Of a stretch of DNA of 64,000 nt, positions 30,601 through 42,396 are shown piece by piece. Source of the stretch: Thinopyrum elongatum (taxonomy: Eukaryota > Streptophyta > Magnoliopsida > Poales > Poaceae); contig CM022301.1 in NCBI GenBank assembly GCA_011799875.1, forward strand, positions 88,741,667 through 88,805,666. Reading direction: 5' to 3'. The notes under the pieces are model-generated. The model was not told the origin of the DNA, did no database searches, and worked only from the letters and a program-made list of their open reading frames with translations. A program made the translations under genes and the position numbers. Numbering within the stretch: position 1 is the stretch's first letter; each line of letters opens with the position of its first letter.

Positions 30601-31560
30601 CAGTGGTAGACATCAGGAAATGCCTATCAATTATTCACTTGTTATTGAACCATTTGATGTTTGGGGATTCGACTATATGGGACCTTTTCCATCCTCTAAT
30701 GGGTATACACAAATTTTAGTTGCTGTTGATGCTATTCCAACTAGTAGTGCTGATCATAACACTTCTATTAAAATGCTTAAAGAAGTTATTTTCCCGAGGT
30801 TTGGAGTCCCTAGATATTTAATAATTGATGCTGGTTCACATTTTATTCATGGTGCATTCCATAAATTCCTTGCTAAGTATGATGTCAACCATAGAATTGC
30901 ATCTCCCTATCACCCTCAGTCTAGTGGTCAAGTTGAATTGAGCAATAGGGAAATAAAGTTAATTTTGCAAAAAATCATCAATAGATCTAGAAAGATTTGG
31001 TCTAAGAAATTAGATGATGCATTATGGGCCTATAGAACTGCTTATAAAAATCCTATGGGATGTCTCCATATAAAATGGTTTATGGAAAAGGATGTCATTT
31101 ACCTCTTGAGTTAGAACATAAAGCATACCGGGCAATTAAAGAACTCAATTATGATTTTAAACTTGCCGGAGAAAAGAGGTTATTTGATATTAGCTCGTTA
31201 GATGAATGGAGAACCCAAGATTATGAAAATGCCAAATTATCTGAAGAAAAGGTTAAAAGATGGCATGACAAAAGAATCCAAAAGTAGGAATTCAAAGTGG
31301 ATGAGGATGTTCTATTGTACAATTCTCGTTTTAGATAGTTTGCAGGAAAACTTCTCTCTAAATGGGAAGGACCATACATCATTGATGAAGTCTATCATTC
31401 TGGAGCCATTAAGATCAATAATGTCGAAGGCACTAATTTGAAGGTGGTCAATGGGCAAAGAATTAAGCATTATATCTCAGATATGCCTATTAATGTTGAA
31501 ACTAAGATTATCCGAACTATGACACTGGAGGAATACATAAAAGAGACCTTCCAGAACACT
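30590..31560 (+). pseudogene. Gypsy integrase core and C-terminal region
   Basis: After a frameshift at ~30597 it reads WGFDYMGPFPSSNGYTQILV, FGVPRYLIIDAGSHFIHGAF and YHPQSSGQVELSNREIK, which place the three D, D, E catalytic positions. A further frameshift near 31060 leads to MVYGKGCHLPLELEHKAYRA and KVKRWHDKRIQK. It ends around MTLEEYIKETFQN. Confidence 0.85.
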
Positions 31561-32368
31561 CCAGAACCCTGAAAAGGAAGAGGTTCGTGATACGGTAAGT
31601 AAACCGACTCCGAAAATTCCGTAAAAATATTTTCTGTCAGTTTTGTAATTTTAGAAAAAATACAAAAATAAGAAACACCGGAGGGGGCCACCCAGGTGCC
31701 CACAAGGAACCATGGCGTGCCCACCCCCCAGGGCTTTTAGGGTCTCTCTTGGTCCAGTTAACTCCTCCCAACCTCCTCCCTAGGGGCATGCAGGTACTTT
31801 GCTTCGAGCGATAATAGGCTTCACAATAAGTATTTGAGTCCTTTATAACTAATGTGAGTTTGTGGACTATAAGCACTTTTACCCGTTCTGACCTCGAGAC
31901 TTGGTACAAACTTCACCGATGCATCCAAATCCCGTGATATGACACGCTCTATCACACATAAGCCTTATTATATCCTTCCTCAAAACAACCACCATACCTA
32001 CCTATCATGGCATTTCCATACCATTCCAAGACATATTGACATGCAACCTCCACTATTACTATTCACATGACTTGAGTATTCATTGTCATTTTGCTTTGCA
32101 TGATCATAGAGCTGACATGATATTTGTGCGAAAGCCACCGTTCATCATTGTTGTACATGCTATGCTAGATCATTGCAGATCCTGGTACACTGCCAGAGGC
32201 ATTCATATGTAGTCATATCATTTAGTTTTATTGTGTTTTAAGTAAATAGAAGTGTGATGATCATCATTATTAGAGCATTGTCCTCGAAAAAGAATGGTCA
32301 TCATTATTAAAGAATGATGGAGACTGATGAGTCCTCAAAAAAGTGGGGATGAGGTTCATGATGTTGTT

Positions 32369-32408
<40 letters not shown>

Positions 32409-32457
32409 AAATGTTACTATACTTTACCACACTTGTGCTTCAAAGTAGCATCATGTT
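31561..32457 (+). mobile_element. Gypsy element 3' non-coding region, cut by the 5S array
   Basis: A long untranslated stretch downstream of integrase, with GACTTGAGTATTCATTGTC and AAGTGTGATGATCATCATT phrases typical of this Triticeae family (from memory). No polypurine tract or 3' LTR is recognised before the sequence changes to 5S rDNA. Confidence 0.6.
32371..32409. repeat. (GA)n tract with G run at the edge of the 5S array
   Basis: About 14 GA units followed by ten G, 49 bases before the first 5S-derived base. Such tracts are recombination- and assembly-prone. Confidence 0.95.
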
Positions 32458-32486
32458 CTCCTGGGAAGCCCTCGTCTTGCATTCCC
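32458..32486 (+). pseudogene. 5S rRNA: 5S rRNA 3' fragment at the array edge
   Basis: Only the last 29 bases of a 5S gene (CTCCTGGG to TTCCC) with the C103/C110 tail type. The left 91 bases are replaced by Gypsy-derived sequence, so this marks the array boundary. Confidence 0.9.
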
Positions 32487-32823
32487 TTTTTAAGTTTTTT
32501 TTGCGCCTCATGACAAACATATCGCACGTGCGCGATATATAGTAACCCCGCTATATTATTTTTGGCGTTTGCGACATGTTTTGGCTCGCTGCTCATTGCT
32601 CACGCGTCTAGGGCCGGCTTTGTGGCGCGAAGAGCGCGTTCTGAAAGGGGTGGAAAAATACGTGTTGCTGCGGTATAGAGGGAGGGGTGGAAACCGTGGT
32701 AAACTGGTCTCCGTGTTTGAGCGGGAGAGTAAGCAGTATAGGACATTATCCATTATTAGGCAAGGGTTGTAATGGTAGTAAGAATGTACAGTCGTCTTTG
32801 CGGTGGACCTGGGAGTGGCAAGC

Positions 32824-33088
32824 GTGGTAAAACGGAGAAAGTAGTTGAGTACGTGGTAGACAATGTTTGCCAATGGTGGAAAAGTGGCGCGTGTGGGAAA
32901 GTGGTAGGGTAATATAGTGTACCATCTATAGTGGCAAGGTTTGTTTTCGTATGTACATAGTGGCATGGGTGGGAATAGTGGAAAAGTGGTAATGATGGAA
33001 CTAGTGGAAAAGTGGCAAGGGTGGGAATAGTGGCACTGATGGGACTATTGGAAAAGTGGCATGGGTGGGAATACTGGAAAAGCAACTC
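32824..33088 (+). repeat. Gene-less insert 1 of the 923-bp unit
   Basis: 265 bp of non-5S DNA starting GTGGTAAAACGGAG, inserted where the promoter-proximal CATAAGGG and the gene should follow. Its second half is a loose ~24-bp minisatellite of GTGGGAATAGTGGAAAAGTGG. After it the spacer restarts at GTGGAAAAATACG, so 172 bp of spacer is present twice in the unit. Confidence 0.9.
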
Positions 33089-33289
33089 GTGGAAAAATAC
33101 GTGTTGCTGCGGTATAGAGGGAGGGGGAAACCGTGGTAAACTGGTCTCCGTGTTTGAGCAGGAGAGTAAGCAGTATAGGACATTATCCATTATTAGGCAA
33201 CGGTTGTAATGGTAGTAAGAATGTACAGTCGTCTTTGCAGTGGACCTGGGAGTGGCAAGCATAAGGGACGAAGGCGGGGGTAACATGTC

Positions 33290-33409
33290 GGATGCGATCA
33301 TACCAGCACTAAAGCACCGGATCCCATCAGAACTCCGAAGTTAAGCTTGCTTGGGCGAGAGTAGTACTAGGATGGGTGACCTCCTGGGAAGTCCTCATGT
33401 TGCATTCCC
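33290..33409 (+). rRNA. 5S rRNA: 5S rRNA gene 1
   Basis: Full 120 bp after the first long spacer. T at position 58 in box A and A at 108. C at -1 and a T5 terminator are kept. Confidence 0.97.
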
Positions 33410-33775
33410 TTTTTAATTATTTTTTGCGCCTCGTGACAAACATATCGCACGTGCGCGATATATAGAAACCCCGCTATATTATTTTTGGCGTTTGCGACAT
33501 GTTTTAGCTCGCTGCTCATTGCTCACGCGTATAGGGGCGGCTTTGTGGCGCGAAGAGCGCGTTCTGAAAGGGGTGGGAAAATACGTGTTGCCGCGGTATA
33601 GAGGGAGGGGTGGAAACCGTGGTAAACTGGTCTCCGTGTTTGAGCGGGAGAGTAAGCAGTACAGGACATTATTCACTATTAGGCAACAGTTGTAATAGTA
33701 GTATGAATGTACAGTCGTCTTTGCAGTGGACCTGGGAGTGGCCAGCATAAGGGACGAAGGCGGGGGTAACATGTA

Positions 33776-33895
33776 GGATGCAATCATACCAGCACTAAAG
33801 CACCGGATCCCATCAGAACTCCGAAGTTAAGCATGCTTGGGCGAGAGTAGTACTAGGATGGGTGACCTCCTGGGAAGCCCTCGTCTTGCATTCCC
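33776..33895 (+). rRNA. 5S rRNA: 5S rRNA gene 2
   Basis: 120 bp, with A at 7, A at 58, C at 103 and C at 110. The base at -1 is A instead of C and the upstream reads GGCCAGCATAAG. Its downstream-neighbour spacer carries the ATATAGAAACC variant on the 5' side. Same type as genes at 37127 and 53852. Confidence 0.95.
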
Positions 33896-34232
33896 TTTTT
33901 AATTATTTTTTGCGCCTCACGACAAACATATCGCACGTGCGCGATATATTGTAACCCCGCTATATTATTTTTGGCGTTTGCGACATGTTTTGGCTCGCTG
34001 CTCATTGCTCACGCGTCTAGGGCCGGCTTTGTGGCGCGAAGAGCGCGTTCTGAAAGGGGTGGAAAAATACGTGTTGCTGCGGTATAGAGGGAGGGGTGGA
34101 AACCGTGGTAAACTGGTCTCCGTGTTTGAGCGGGAGAGTAAGCAGTATAGGACATTATCCATTATTAGGCAAGGGTTGTAATGGTAGTAAGAATGTACAG
34201 TCGTCTTTGCAGTGGACCTGGGAGTGGCAAGC

Positions 34233-34497
34233 GTGGTAAAACGGAGAAAGTAGTTGAGTACGTGGTAGACAATGTTTGCCAATGGTGGAAAAGTGGCGCG
34301 TGTGGGAAAGTGGTAGGGTAATATAGTGTACCATCTATAGTGGCAAGGTTTGTTTTCGTATGTACATAGTGGCATGGGTGGGAATAGTGGAAAAGTGGTA
34401 ATGATGGAACTAGTGGAAAAGTGGCAAGGGTGGGAATAGTGGCACTGATGGGACTATTGGAAAAGTGGCATGGGTGGGAATACTGGAAAAGCAACTC
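34233..34497 (+). repeat. Gene-less insert 2 of the 923-bp unit
   Basis: Same 265-bp insert, ending 202 bp before the next gene. I see no difference from insert 1 by eye; the preceding spacer differs (TTGCAGTGG here, TTGCGGTGG there). Confidence 0.9.
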
Positions 34498-34698
34498 GTG
34501 GAAAAATACGTGTTGCTGCGGTATAGAGGGAGGGGGAAACCGTGGTAAACTGGTCTCCGTGTTTGAGCAGGAGAGTAAGCAGTATAGGACATTATCCATT
34601 ATTAGGCAACGGTTGTAATGGTAGTAAGAATGTACAGTCGTCTTTGCAGTGGACCTGGGAGTGGCAAGCATAAGGGACGAAGGCGGGGGTAACATGTC

Positions 34699-34818
34699 GG
34701 ATGCGATCATACCAGCACTAAAGCACCGGATCCCATCAGAACTCCGAAGTTAAGCTTGCTTGGACGAGAGTAGTACTAGGATGGGTGACCTCCTGGGAAG
34801 TCCGCATGTTGCATTCCC
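34699..34818 (+). rRNA. 5S rRNA: 5S rRNA gene 3
   Basis: 120 bp; T58, A66 (CTTGGACGAG), G106, A108. The terminator region reads CCCTTTATAATT, so the T run is only three, which could weaken termination. Confidence 0.95.
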
Positions 34819-35184
34819 TTTATAATTATTTTTTGCGCCTCGTGACAAACATATCGCACGTGCGCGATATATAGTAACCCCGCTATATTATTTTTGGCGT
34901 TTGCGACATGTTTTAGCTTGCTGCTCATTGCTCACGCGTCTAGGGGCGGCTTTGTGGCGCGAAGAGCGCGTTCTAAAAGGGGTGGGAAAATACGTGTTGC
35001 CGCGGTATAGAGGGAGGGGTGGAAACCGTGGTAAACTGGTCTCCGTGTTTGAGCGGGAGAGTAAGCAGTACAGGACATTATTCATTATTAGGCAACGGTT
35101 GTAATAGTAGTATGAATGTACAGTCGTCTTTGCAGTGGACCTGGGAGTGGCCAGCATAAGGGACGAAGGCGGGGGTAACATGTA

Positions 35185-35304
35185 GGATGCGATCATACCA
35201 GCACTAAAGCACCGGATCCCATCAGAACTCCGAAGTTAAGCATGCTTGGGCGAGAGTAGTACTAGGATGGGTGACCTCCTGGGAAGCCCTCGTCTTGCAT
35301 TCCC
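35185..35304 (+). rRNA. 5S rRNA: 5S rRNA gene 4
   Basis: 120 bp; A58, C103, C110, with A at -1 and the GGCCAGC upstream variant. Confidence 0.96.
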
Positions 35305-35668
35305 TTTTTAATTATTTTTTGCGCCTCACGACAAACATATCGCACGTGCGCGATATATTGTAACCCCGCTATATTTTTTTTGGCGTTTGCGACATGTTTT
35401 GGCTCGCTGCTCATTGCTCACGCGTCTAGGGCCGGCTTTGTGGCGCGAAGAGCGCGTTCTGAAAGTGGTGGAAAAATACGTGTTGCTGCGGTATAGAGGG
35501 AGGGGGAAACCATGGTAAACTGGTCTCCGTGTTTGAGCAGGAGAGTAAGCAGTATAGGACATTATCCATTATTAGGCAACGGTTGTAATGGTAGTAAGAA
35601 TGTACAGTCGTCTTTGCAGTGGACCTGGGAGTGGCAAGCATAAGGGACGAAGGCGGGGGTAACATGTC

Positions 35669-35788
35669 GGATGCGATCATACCAGCACTAAAGCACCGGA
35701 TCCCATCAGAACTCCGAAGTTAAGCTTGCTTGGGCGAGAGTAGTACTAGGATGGGTGACCTCCTGGGAAGTCCTCATGTTGCATTCCC
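35669..35788 (+). rRNA. 5S rRNA: 5S rRNA gene 5
   Basis: 120 bp; T58, A108. Preceded by a 484-bp unit whose spacer has TATATTTTTTTTGG, GAAAGTGGTGG and AACCATGG, markers shared only with the gene at 42761. Confidence 0.97.
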
Positions 35789-36154
35789 TTTTTAATTATT
35801 TTTTGCGCCTCGTGACAAACATATCGCACGTGCGCGATATATAGTAACCCCGCTATATTATTTTTGGCGTTTGCGACATGTTTTAGCTCGCTGCTCCTTG
35901 CTCACGCGTATAGGGGCGGCTTTGTGGCACGAAGAGCGCGTTCTGAAAGGGGTGGGAAAATACGTGTTGCCGCGGTATAGAGGGAGGGGTGGAAACCGTG
36001 GTAAACTGGTCTCCGTGTTTTAGCGGGAGAGTAAGCAGTACAGGACATTATTCATTATTAGGCAACAGTTGTAATAGTAGTATGAATGTACAGTCGTCTT
36101 TGCAGTGGACCTGGGAGTGGCAAGCATAAGGGACGAAGGCGGGGGTAACATGTC

Positions 36155-36274
36155 GGATGCGATCATACCAGCACTAAAGCACCGGATCCCATCAGAACTC
36201 CGAAGTTAAGCTTGCTTGGACGAGAGTAGTACTAGGATGGGTGACCTCCTGGGAAGTCCTCATGTTGCATTCCC
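36155..36274 (+). rRNA. 5S rRNA: 5S rRNA gene 6
   Basis: 120 bp; T58, A66, A108. The spacer before it carries CTCCTTGCTCACGCGTATAGG and GTTTTAGCGGG, as before genes 39459, 43247 and 45141. Confidence 0.97.
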
Positions 36275-36640
36275 TTTTTAATTATTTTTTGCGCCTCGTG
36301 ACAAACATATCGCACGTGCGCGATATATAGTAACCCCGCTATATTATTTTTGGCGTTTGCGACATGTTTTAGCTTGCTGCTCATTGCTCATGCGTCTAGG
36401 GGCGGCTTTGTGGCGCGAAGAGCGCGTTCTAAAAGGGGTGGGAAAATACGTGTTGCCGCGGTATAGAGGGAGGGGTGGAAACCGTGGTAAACTGGTCTCC
36501 GTGTTTGAGCGGGAGAGTAAGCAGTACAGGACATTATTCATTATTAGGCAACGGTTGTAATAGTAGTATGAATGTACAGTCGTCTTTGCAGTGGACCTGG
36601 GAGTGGCAAGCATAAGGGACGAAGGCGGGGGTAACATGTC

Positions 36641-36760
36641 GGATGCGATCATACCAGCACTAAAGCACCGGATCCCATCAGAACTCCGAAGTTAAGCTTG
36701 CTTGGGCGAGAGTAGTACTAGGATGGGTGACCTCCTGGGAAGTCCTCATGTTGCATTCCC
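36641..36760 (+). rRNA. 5S rRNA: 5S rRNA gene 7
   Basis: 120 bp; T58, A108. The spacer before it has the AGCTTGCTGCTC and CATGCGTCTAGG variants. Confidence 0.97.
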
Positions 36761-37126
36761 TTTTTAATTATTTTTTGCGCCTCGTGACAAACATATCGCA
36801 CGTGCGCGATATATAGAAACCCCGCTATATTATTTTTGGCGTTTGCGACATGTTTTAGCTCGCTGCTCATTGCTCACGCGTATAGGGGCGGCTTTGTGGC
36901 GCGAAGAGCGCGTTCTGAAAGGGGTGGGAAAATACGTGTTGCCGCGGTATAGAGGGAGGGGTGGAAACCGTGGTAAACTGGTCTCCGTGTTTGAGCGGGA
37001 GAGTAAGCAGTACAGGACATTATTCACTATTAGGCAACAGTTGTAATAGTAGTATGAATGTACAGTCGTCTTTGCAGTGGACCTGGGAGTGGCCAGCATA
37101 AGGGACGAAGGCGGGGGTAACATGTA

Positions 37127-37246
37127 GGATGCAATCATACCAGCACTAAAGCACCGGATCCCATCAGAACTCCGAAGTTAAGCATGCTTGGGCGAGAGTA
37201 GTACTAGGATGGGTGACCTCCTGGGAAGCCCTCGTCTTGCATTCCC
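37127..37246 (+). rRNA. 5S rRNA: 5S rRNA gene 8
   Basis: 120 bp; A7, A58, C103, C110, A at -1. Gene and spacer repeat the unit of gene 2. Confidence 0.95.
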
Positions 37247-37583
37247 TTTTTAATTATTTTTTGCGCCTCACGACAAACATATCGCACGTGCGCGATATAT
37301 TGTAACCCCGCTATATTATTTTTGGCGTTTGCGACATGTTTTGGCTCGCTGCTCATTGCTCACGCGTCTAGGGCCGGCTTTGTGGCGCGAAGAGCGCGTT
37401 CTGAAAGGGGTGGAAAAATACGTGTTGCTGCGGTATAGAGGGAGGGGTGGAAACCGTGGTAAACTGGTCTCCGTGTTTGAGCGGGAGAGTAAGCAGTATA
37501 GGACATTATCCATTATTAGGCAAGGGTTGTAATGGTAGTAAGAATGTACAGTCGTCTTTGCAGTGGACCTGGGAGTGGCAAGC

Positions 37584-37848
37584 GTGGTAAAACGGAGAAA
37601 GTAGTTGAGTACGTGGTAGACAATGCTTGCCAATGGTGGAAAAGTGGCGCGTGTGGGAAAGTGCTAGGGTAATATAGTGTACCATCTATAGTGGCAAGGT
37701 TTGTTTTCGTATGTACATAGTGGCATGGGTGGGAATAGTGGAAAAGTGGTAATGATGGAACTAGTGGAAAAGTGGCAAGGGTGGGAATAGTGGCACTGAT
37801 GGGACTATTGGAAAAGTGGCATGGGTGGGAATACTGGAAAAGCAACTC
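37584..37848 (+). repeat. Gene-less insert 3 of the 923-bp unit
   Basis: Same insert with two small changes (GACAATGCTTGCC and AAAGTGCTAGGG). Confidence 0.9.
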
Positions 37849-38049
37849 GTGGAAAAATACGTGTTGCTGCGGTATAGAGGGAGGGGGAAACCGTGGTAAA
37901 CTGGTCTCCGTGTTTGAGCAGGAGAGTAAGCAGTATAGGACATTATCCATTATTAGGCAACGGTTGTAATGGTAGTAAGAATGTACAGTCGTCTTTGCAG
38001 TGGACCTGGGAGTGGCAAGCATAAGGGACGAAGGCGGGGGTAACATGTC

Positions 38050-38169
38050 GGATGCGATCATACCAGCACTAAAGCACCGGATCCCATCAGAACTCCGAAG
38101 TTAAGCATGCTTGGGCGAGAGTAGTACTAGGATGGGTGACCTCCTGGGAAGCCCTCGTCTTGCATTCCC
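38050..38169 (+). rRNA. 5S rRNA: 5S rRNA gene 9
   Basis: 120 bp; A58, C103, C110 but with C at -1. It combines the upstream sequence of the T58 class with the gene tail of the A58 class, so it looks like a recombinant between classes. Confidence 0.96.
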
Positions 38170-38506
38170 TTTTTAAGTTTTTTTTGCGCCTCATGACAAA
38201 CATATCGCACGTGCGCGATATATAGTAACCCCGCTATATTATTTTTGGCGTTTGCGACATGTTTTGGCTCGCTGCTCATTGCTCACGCGTCTAGGGCCGG
38301 CTTTGTGGCGCGAAGAGCGCGTTCTGAAAGGGGTGGAAAAATACGTGTTGCTGCGGTATAGAGGGAGGGGTGGAAACCGTGGTAAACTGGTCTCCGTGTT
38401 TGAGCGGGAGAGTAAGCAGTATAGGACATTATCCATTATTAGGCAAGGGTTGTAATGGTAGTAAGAATGTACAGTCGTCTTTGCAGTGGACCTGGGAGTG
38501 GCAAGC

Positions 38507-38771
38507 GTGGTAAAACGGAGAAAGTAGTTGAGTACGTGGTAGACAATGTTTGCCAATGGTGGAAAAGTGGCGCGTGTGGGAAAGTGGTAGGGTAATATAG
38601 TGTACCATCTATAGTGGCAAGGTTTGTTTTCGTATGTACATAGTGGCATGGGTGGGAATAGTGGAAAAGTGGTAATGATGGAACTAGTGGAAAAGTGGCA
38701 AGGGTGGGAATAGTGGCACTGATGGGACTATTGGAAAAGTGGCATGGGTGGGAATACTGGAAAAGCAACTC
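38507..38771 (+). repeat. Gene-less insert 4 of the 923-bp unit
   Basis: Identical by eye to inserts 1 and 2. Two long units follow each other here (genes 9 and 10). Confidence 0.9.
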
Positions 38772-38972
38772 GTGGAAAAATACGTGTTGCTGCGGTATAG
38801 AGGGAGGGGGAAACCGTGGTAAACTGGTCTCCGTGTTTGAGCAGGAGAGTAAGCAGTATAGGACATTATCCATTATTAGGCAACGGTTGTAATGGTAGTA
38901 AGAATGTACAGTCGTCTTTGCAGTGGACCTGGGAGTGGCAAGCATAAGGGACGAAGGCGGGGGTAACATGTC

Positions 38973-39092
38973 GGATGCGATCATACCAGCACTAAAGCAC
39001 CGGATCCCATCAGAACTCCGAAGTTAAGCTTGCTTGGGCGAGAGTAGTACTAGGATGGGTGACCTCCTGGGAAGTCCTCATGTTGCATTCCC
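38973..39092 (+). rRNA. 5S rRNA: 5S rRNA gene 10
   Basis: 120 bp; T58, A108, C at -1. Confidence 0.97.
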
Positions 39093-39458
39093 TTTTTAAT
39101 TATTTTTTGCGCCTCGTGACAAACATATCGCACGTGCGCGATATATAGTAACCCCGCTATATTATTTTTGGCGTTTGCGACATGTTTTAGCTCGCTGCTC
39201 CTTGCTCACGCGTATAGGGGCGGCTTTGTGGCACGAAGAGCGCGTTCTGAAAGGGGTGGGAAAATACGTGTTGCCGCGGTATAGAGGGAGGGGTGGAAAC
39301 CGTGGTAAACTGGTCTCCGTGTTTTAGCGGGAGAGTAAGCAGTACAGGACATTATTCATTATTAGGCAACAGTTGTAATAGTAGTATGAATGTACAGTCG
39401 TCTTTGCAGTGGACCTGGGAGTGGCAAGCATAAGGGACGAAGGCGGGGGTAACATGTC

Positions 39459-39578
39459 GGATGCGATCATACCAGCACTAAAGCACCGGATCCCATCAGA
39501 ACTCCGAAGTTAAGCTTGCTTGGACGAGAGTAGTACTAGGATGGGTGACCTCCTGGGAAGTCCTCATGTTGCATTCCC
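39459..39578 (+). rRNA. 5S rRNA: 5S rRNA gene 11
   Basis: 120 bp; T58, A66, A108. Spacer of the CTCCTTGCTC type. Confidence 0.97.
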
Positions 39579-39915
39579 TTTTTAATTATTTTTTGCGCCT
39601 CGTGACAAACATATCGCACGTGCGCGATATATAGTAACCCCGCTATATTATTTTTGGCGTTTGCGACATGTTTTAGCTTGCTGCTCATTGCTCACGCGTC
39701 TAGGGGCGGCTTTGTGGCGCGAAGAGCGCGTTCTAAAAGGGGTGGGAAAATACGTGTTGCCGCGGTATAGAGGGAGGGGTGGAAACCGTGGTAAACTGGT
39801 CTCCGTGTTTGAGCGGGAGAGTAAGCAGTACAGGACATTATTCATTATTAGGCAACGGTTGTAATGGTAGTAAGAATGTACAGTCGTCTTTGCAGTGGAC
39901 CTGGGAGTGGCAAGC

Positions 39916-40180
39916 GTGGTAAAACGGAGAAAGTAGTTGAGTACGTGGTAGACAATGTTTGCCAATGGTGGAAAAGTGGCGCGTGTGGGAAAGTGGTAGG
40001 GTAATATAGTGTACCATCTATAGTGGCAAGGTTTGTTTTCGTATGTACATAGTGGCATGGGTGGGAATAGTGGAAAAGTGGTAATGATGGAACTAGTGGA
40101 AAAGTGGCAAGGGTGGGAATAGTGGCACTGATGGGACTATTGGAAAAGTGGCATGGGTGGGAATACTGGAAAAGCAACTC
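39916..40180 (+). repeat. Gene-less insert 5 of the 923-bp unit
   Basis: Same insert, but the spacer before it is of the GTTGCCGCGG type rather than GTTGCTGCGG, so the insert has been carried into a different spacer background. Confidence 0.9.
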
Positions 40181-40381
40181 GTGGAAAAATACGTGTTGCT
40201 GCGGTATAGAGGGAGGGGGAAACCGTGGTAAACTGGTCTCCGTGTTTGAGCAGGAGAGTAAGCAGTATAGGACATTATCCATTATTAGGCAACGGTTGTA
40301 ATGGTAGTAAGAATGTACAGTCGTCTTTGCAGTGGACCTGGGAGTGGCAAGCATAAGGGACGAAGGCGGGGGTAACATGTC

Positions 40382-40501
40382 GGATGCGATCATACCAGCA
40401 CTAAAGCACCGGATCCCATCAGAACTCCGAAGTTAAGCTTGCTTGGACGAGAGTAGTACTAGGATGGGTGACCTCCTGGGAAGTCCTCATGTTGCATTCC
40501 C
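40382..40501 (+). rRNA. 5S rRNA: 5S rRNA gene 12
   Basis: 120 bp; T58, A66, A108. First of seven genes whose spacing repeats that of genes 1-7 at an offset of 7092 bp. Confidence 0.97.
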
Positions 40502-40867
40502 TTTTTAATTATTTTTTGCGCCTCGTGACAAACATATCGCACGTGCGCGATATATAGTAACCCCGCTATATTATTTTTGGCGTTTGCGACATGTTTTAGC
40601 TTGCTGCTCATTGCTCACGCGTCTAGGGGCGGCTTTGTGGCGCGAAGAGCGCGTTCTAAAAGGGGTGGGAAAATACGTGTTGCCGCGGTATAGAGGGAGG
40701 GGTGGAAACCGTGGTAAACTGGTCTCCGTGTTTGAGCGGGAGAGTAAGAAGTACAGGACATTATTCATTATTAGGCAACGGTTGTAATAGTAGTATGAAT
40801 GTACAGTCGTCTTTGCAGTGGACCTGGGAGTGGCCAGCATAAGGGACGAAGGCGGGGGTAACATGTA

Positions 40868-40987
40868 GGATGCGATCATACCAGCACTAAAGCACCGGAT
40901 CCCATCAGAACTCCGAAGTTAAGCATGCTTGGGCGAGAGTAGTACTAGGATGGGTGACCTCCTGGGAAGCCCTCGTCTTGCATTCCC
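40868..40987 (+). rRNA. 5S rRNA: 5S rRNA gene 13
   Basis: 120 bp; A58, C103, C110, A at -1. Followed by CTTTTTAAGTTTTTTTTGCG, the spacer start also seen at 32487 and 38170. Confidence 0.96.
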
Positions 40988-41324
40988 TTTTTAAGTTTTT
41001 TTTGCGCCTCATGACAAACATATCGCACGTGCGCGATATATAGTAACCCCGCTATATTATTTTTGGCGTTTGCGACATGTTTTGGCTCGCTGCTCATTGC
41101 TCACGCGTCTAGGGCCGGCTTTGTGGCGCGAAGAGCGCGTTCTGAAAGGGGTGGAAAAATACGTGTTGCTGCGGTATAGAGGGAGGGGTGGAAACCGTGG
41201 TAAACTGGTCTCCGTGTTTGAGCGGGAGAGTAAGCAGTATAGGACATTATCCATTATTAGGCAAGGGTTGTAATGGTAGTAAGAATGTACAGTCGTCTTT
41301 GCGGTGGACCTGGGAGTGGCAAGC

Positions 41325-41589
41325 GTGGTAAAACGGAGAAAGTAGTTGAGTACGTGGTAGACAATGTTTGCCAATGGTGGAAAAGTGGCGCGTGTGGGAA
41401 AGTGGTAGGGTAATATAGTGTACCATCTATAGTGGCAAGGTTTGTTTTCGTATGTACATAGTGGCATGGGTGGGAATAGTGGAAAAGTGGTAATGATGGA
41501 ACTAGTGGAAAAGTGGCAAGGGTGGGAATAGTGGCACTGATGGGACTATTGGAAAAGTGGCATGGGTGGGAATACTGGAAAAGCAACTC
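41325..41589 (+). repeat. Gene-less insert 6 of the 923-bp unit
   Basis: Same insert; its leading spacer shares TTGCGGTGGACC with insert 1. Confidence 0.9.
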
Positions 41590-41790
41590 GTGGAAAAATA
41601 CGTGTTGCTGCGGTATAGAGGGAGGGGGAAACCGTGGTAAACTGGTCTCCGTGTTTGAGCAGGAGAGTAAGCAGTATAGGACATTATCCATTATTAGGCA
41701 ACGGTTGTAATGGTAGTAAGAATGTACAGTCGTCTTTGCAGTGGACCTGGGAGTGGCAAGCATAAGGGACGAAGGCGGGGGTAACATGTC

Positions 41791-41910
41791 GGATGCGATC
41801 ATACCAGCACTAAAGCACCGGATCCCATCAGAACTCCGAAGTTAAGCTTGCTTGGACGAGAGTAGTACTAGGATGGGTGACCTCCTGGGAAGTCCTCATG
41901 TTGCATTCCC
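41791..41910 (+). rRNA. 5S rRNA: 5S rRNA gene 14
   Basis: 120 bp; T58, A66, A108, and the CCCTTTATAATT terminator variant also found after gene 3. Confidence 0.96.
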
Positions 41911-42276
41911 TTTATAATTATTTTTTGCGCCTCGTGACAAACATATCGCACGTGCGCGATATATAGTAACCCCGCTATATTATTTTTGGCGTTTGCGACA
42001 TGTTTTAGCTTGCTGCTCATTGCTCATGCGTCTAGGGGCGGCTTTGTGGCGCGAAGAGCGCGTTCTAAAAGGGGTGGGAAAATACGTGTTGCCGCGGTAT
42101 AGAGGGAGGGGTGGAAACCGTGGTAAACTGGTCTCCGTGTTTGAGCGGGAGAGTAAGCAGTACAGGACATTATTCATTATTAGGCAACGGTTGTAATAGT
42201 AGTATGAATGTACAGTCGTCTTTGCAGTGGACCTGGGAGTGGCCAGCATAAGGGACGAAGGCGGGCGTAACATGTA

Positions 42277-42396
42277 GGATGCGATCATACCAGCACTAAA
42301 GCACCGGATCCCATCAGAACTCCGAAGTTAAGCATGCTTGGGCGAGAGTAGTACTAGGATGGGTGACCTCCTGGGAAGCCCTCGTCTTGCATTCCC
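42277..42396 (+). rRNA. 5S rRNA: 5S rRNA gene 15
   Basis: 120 bp; A58, C103, C110, A at -1; upstream GGCGGGCGTAAC has a private G-to-C change at about -13. Confidence 0.95.
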
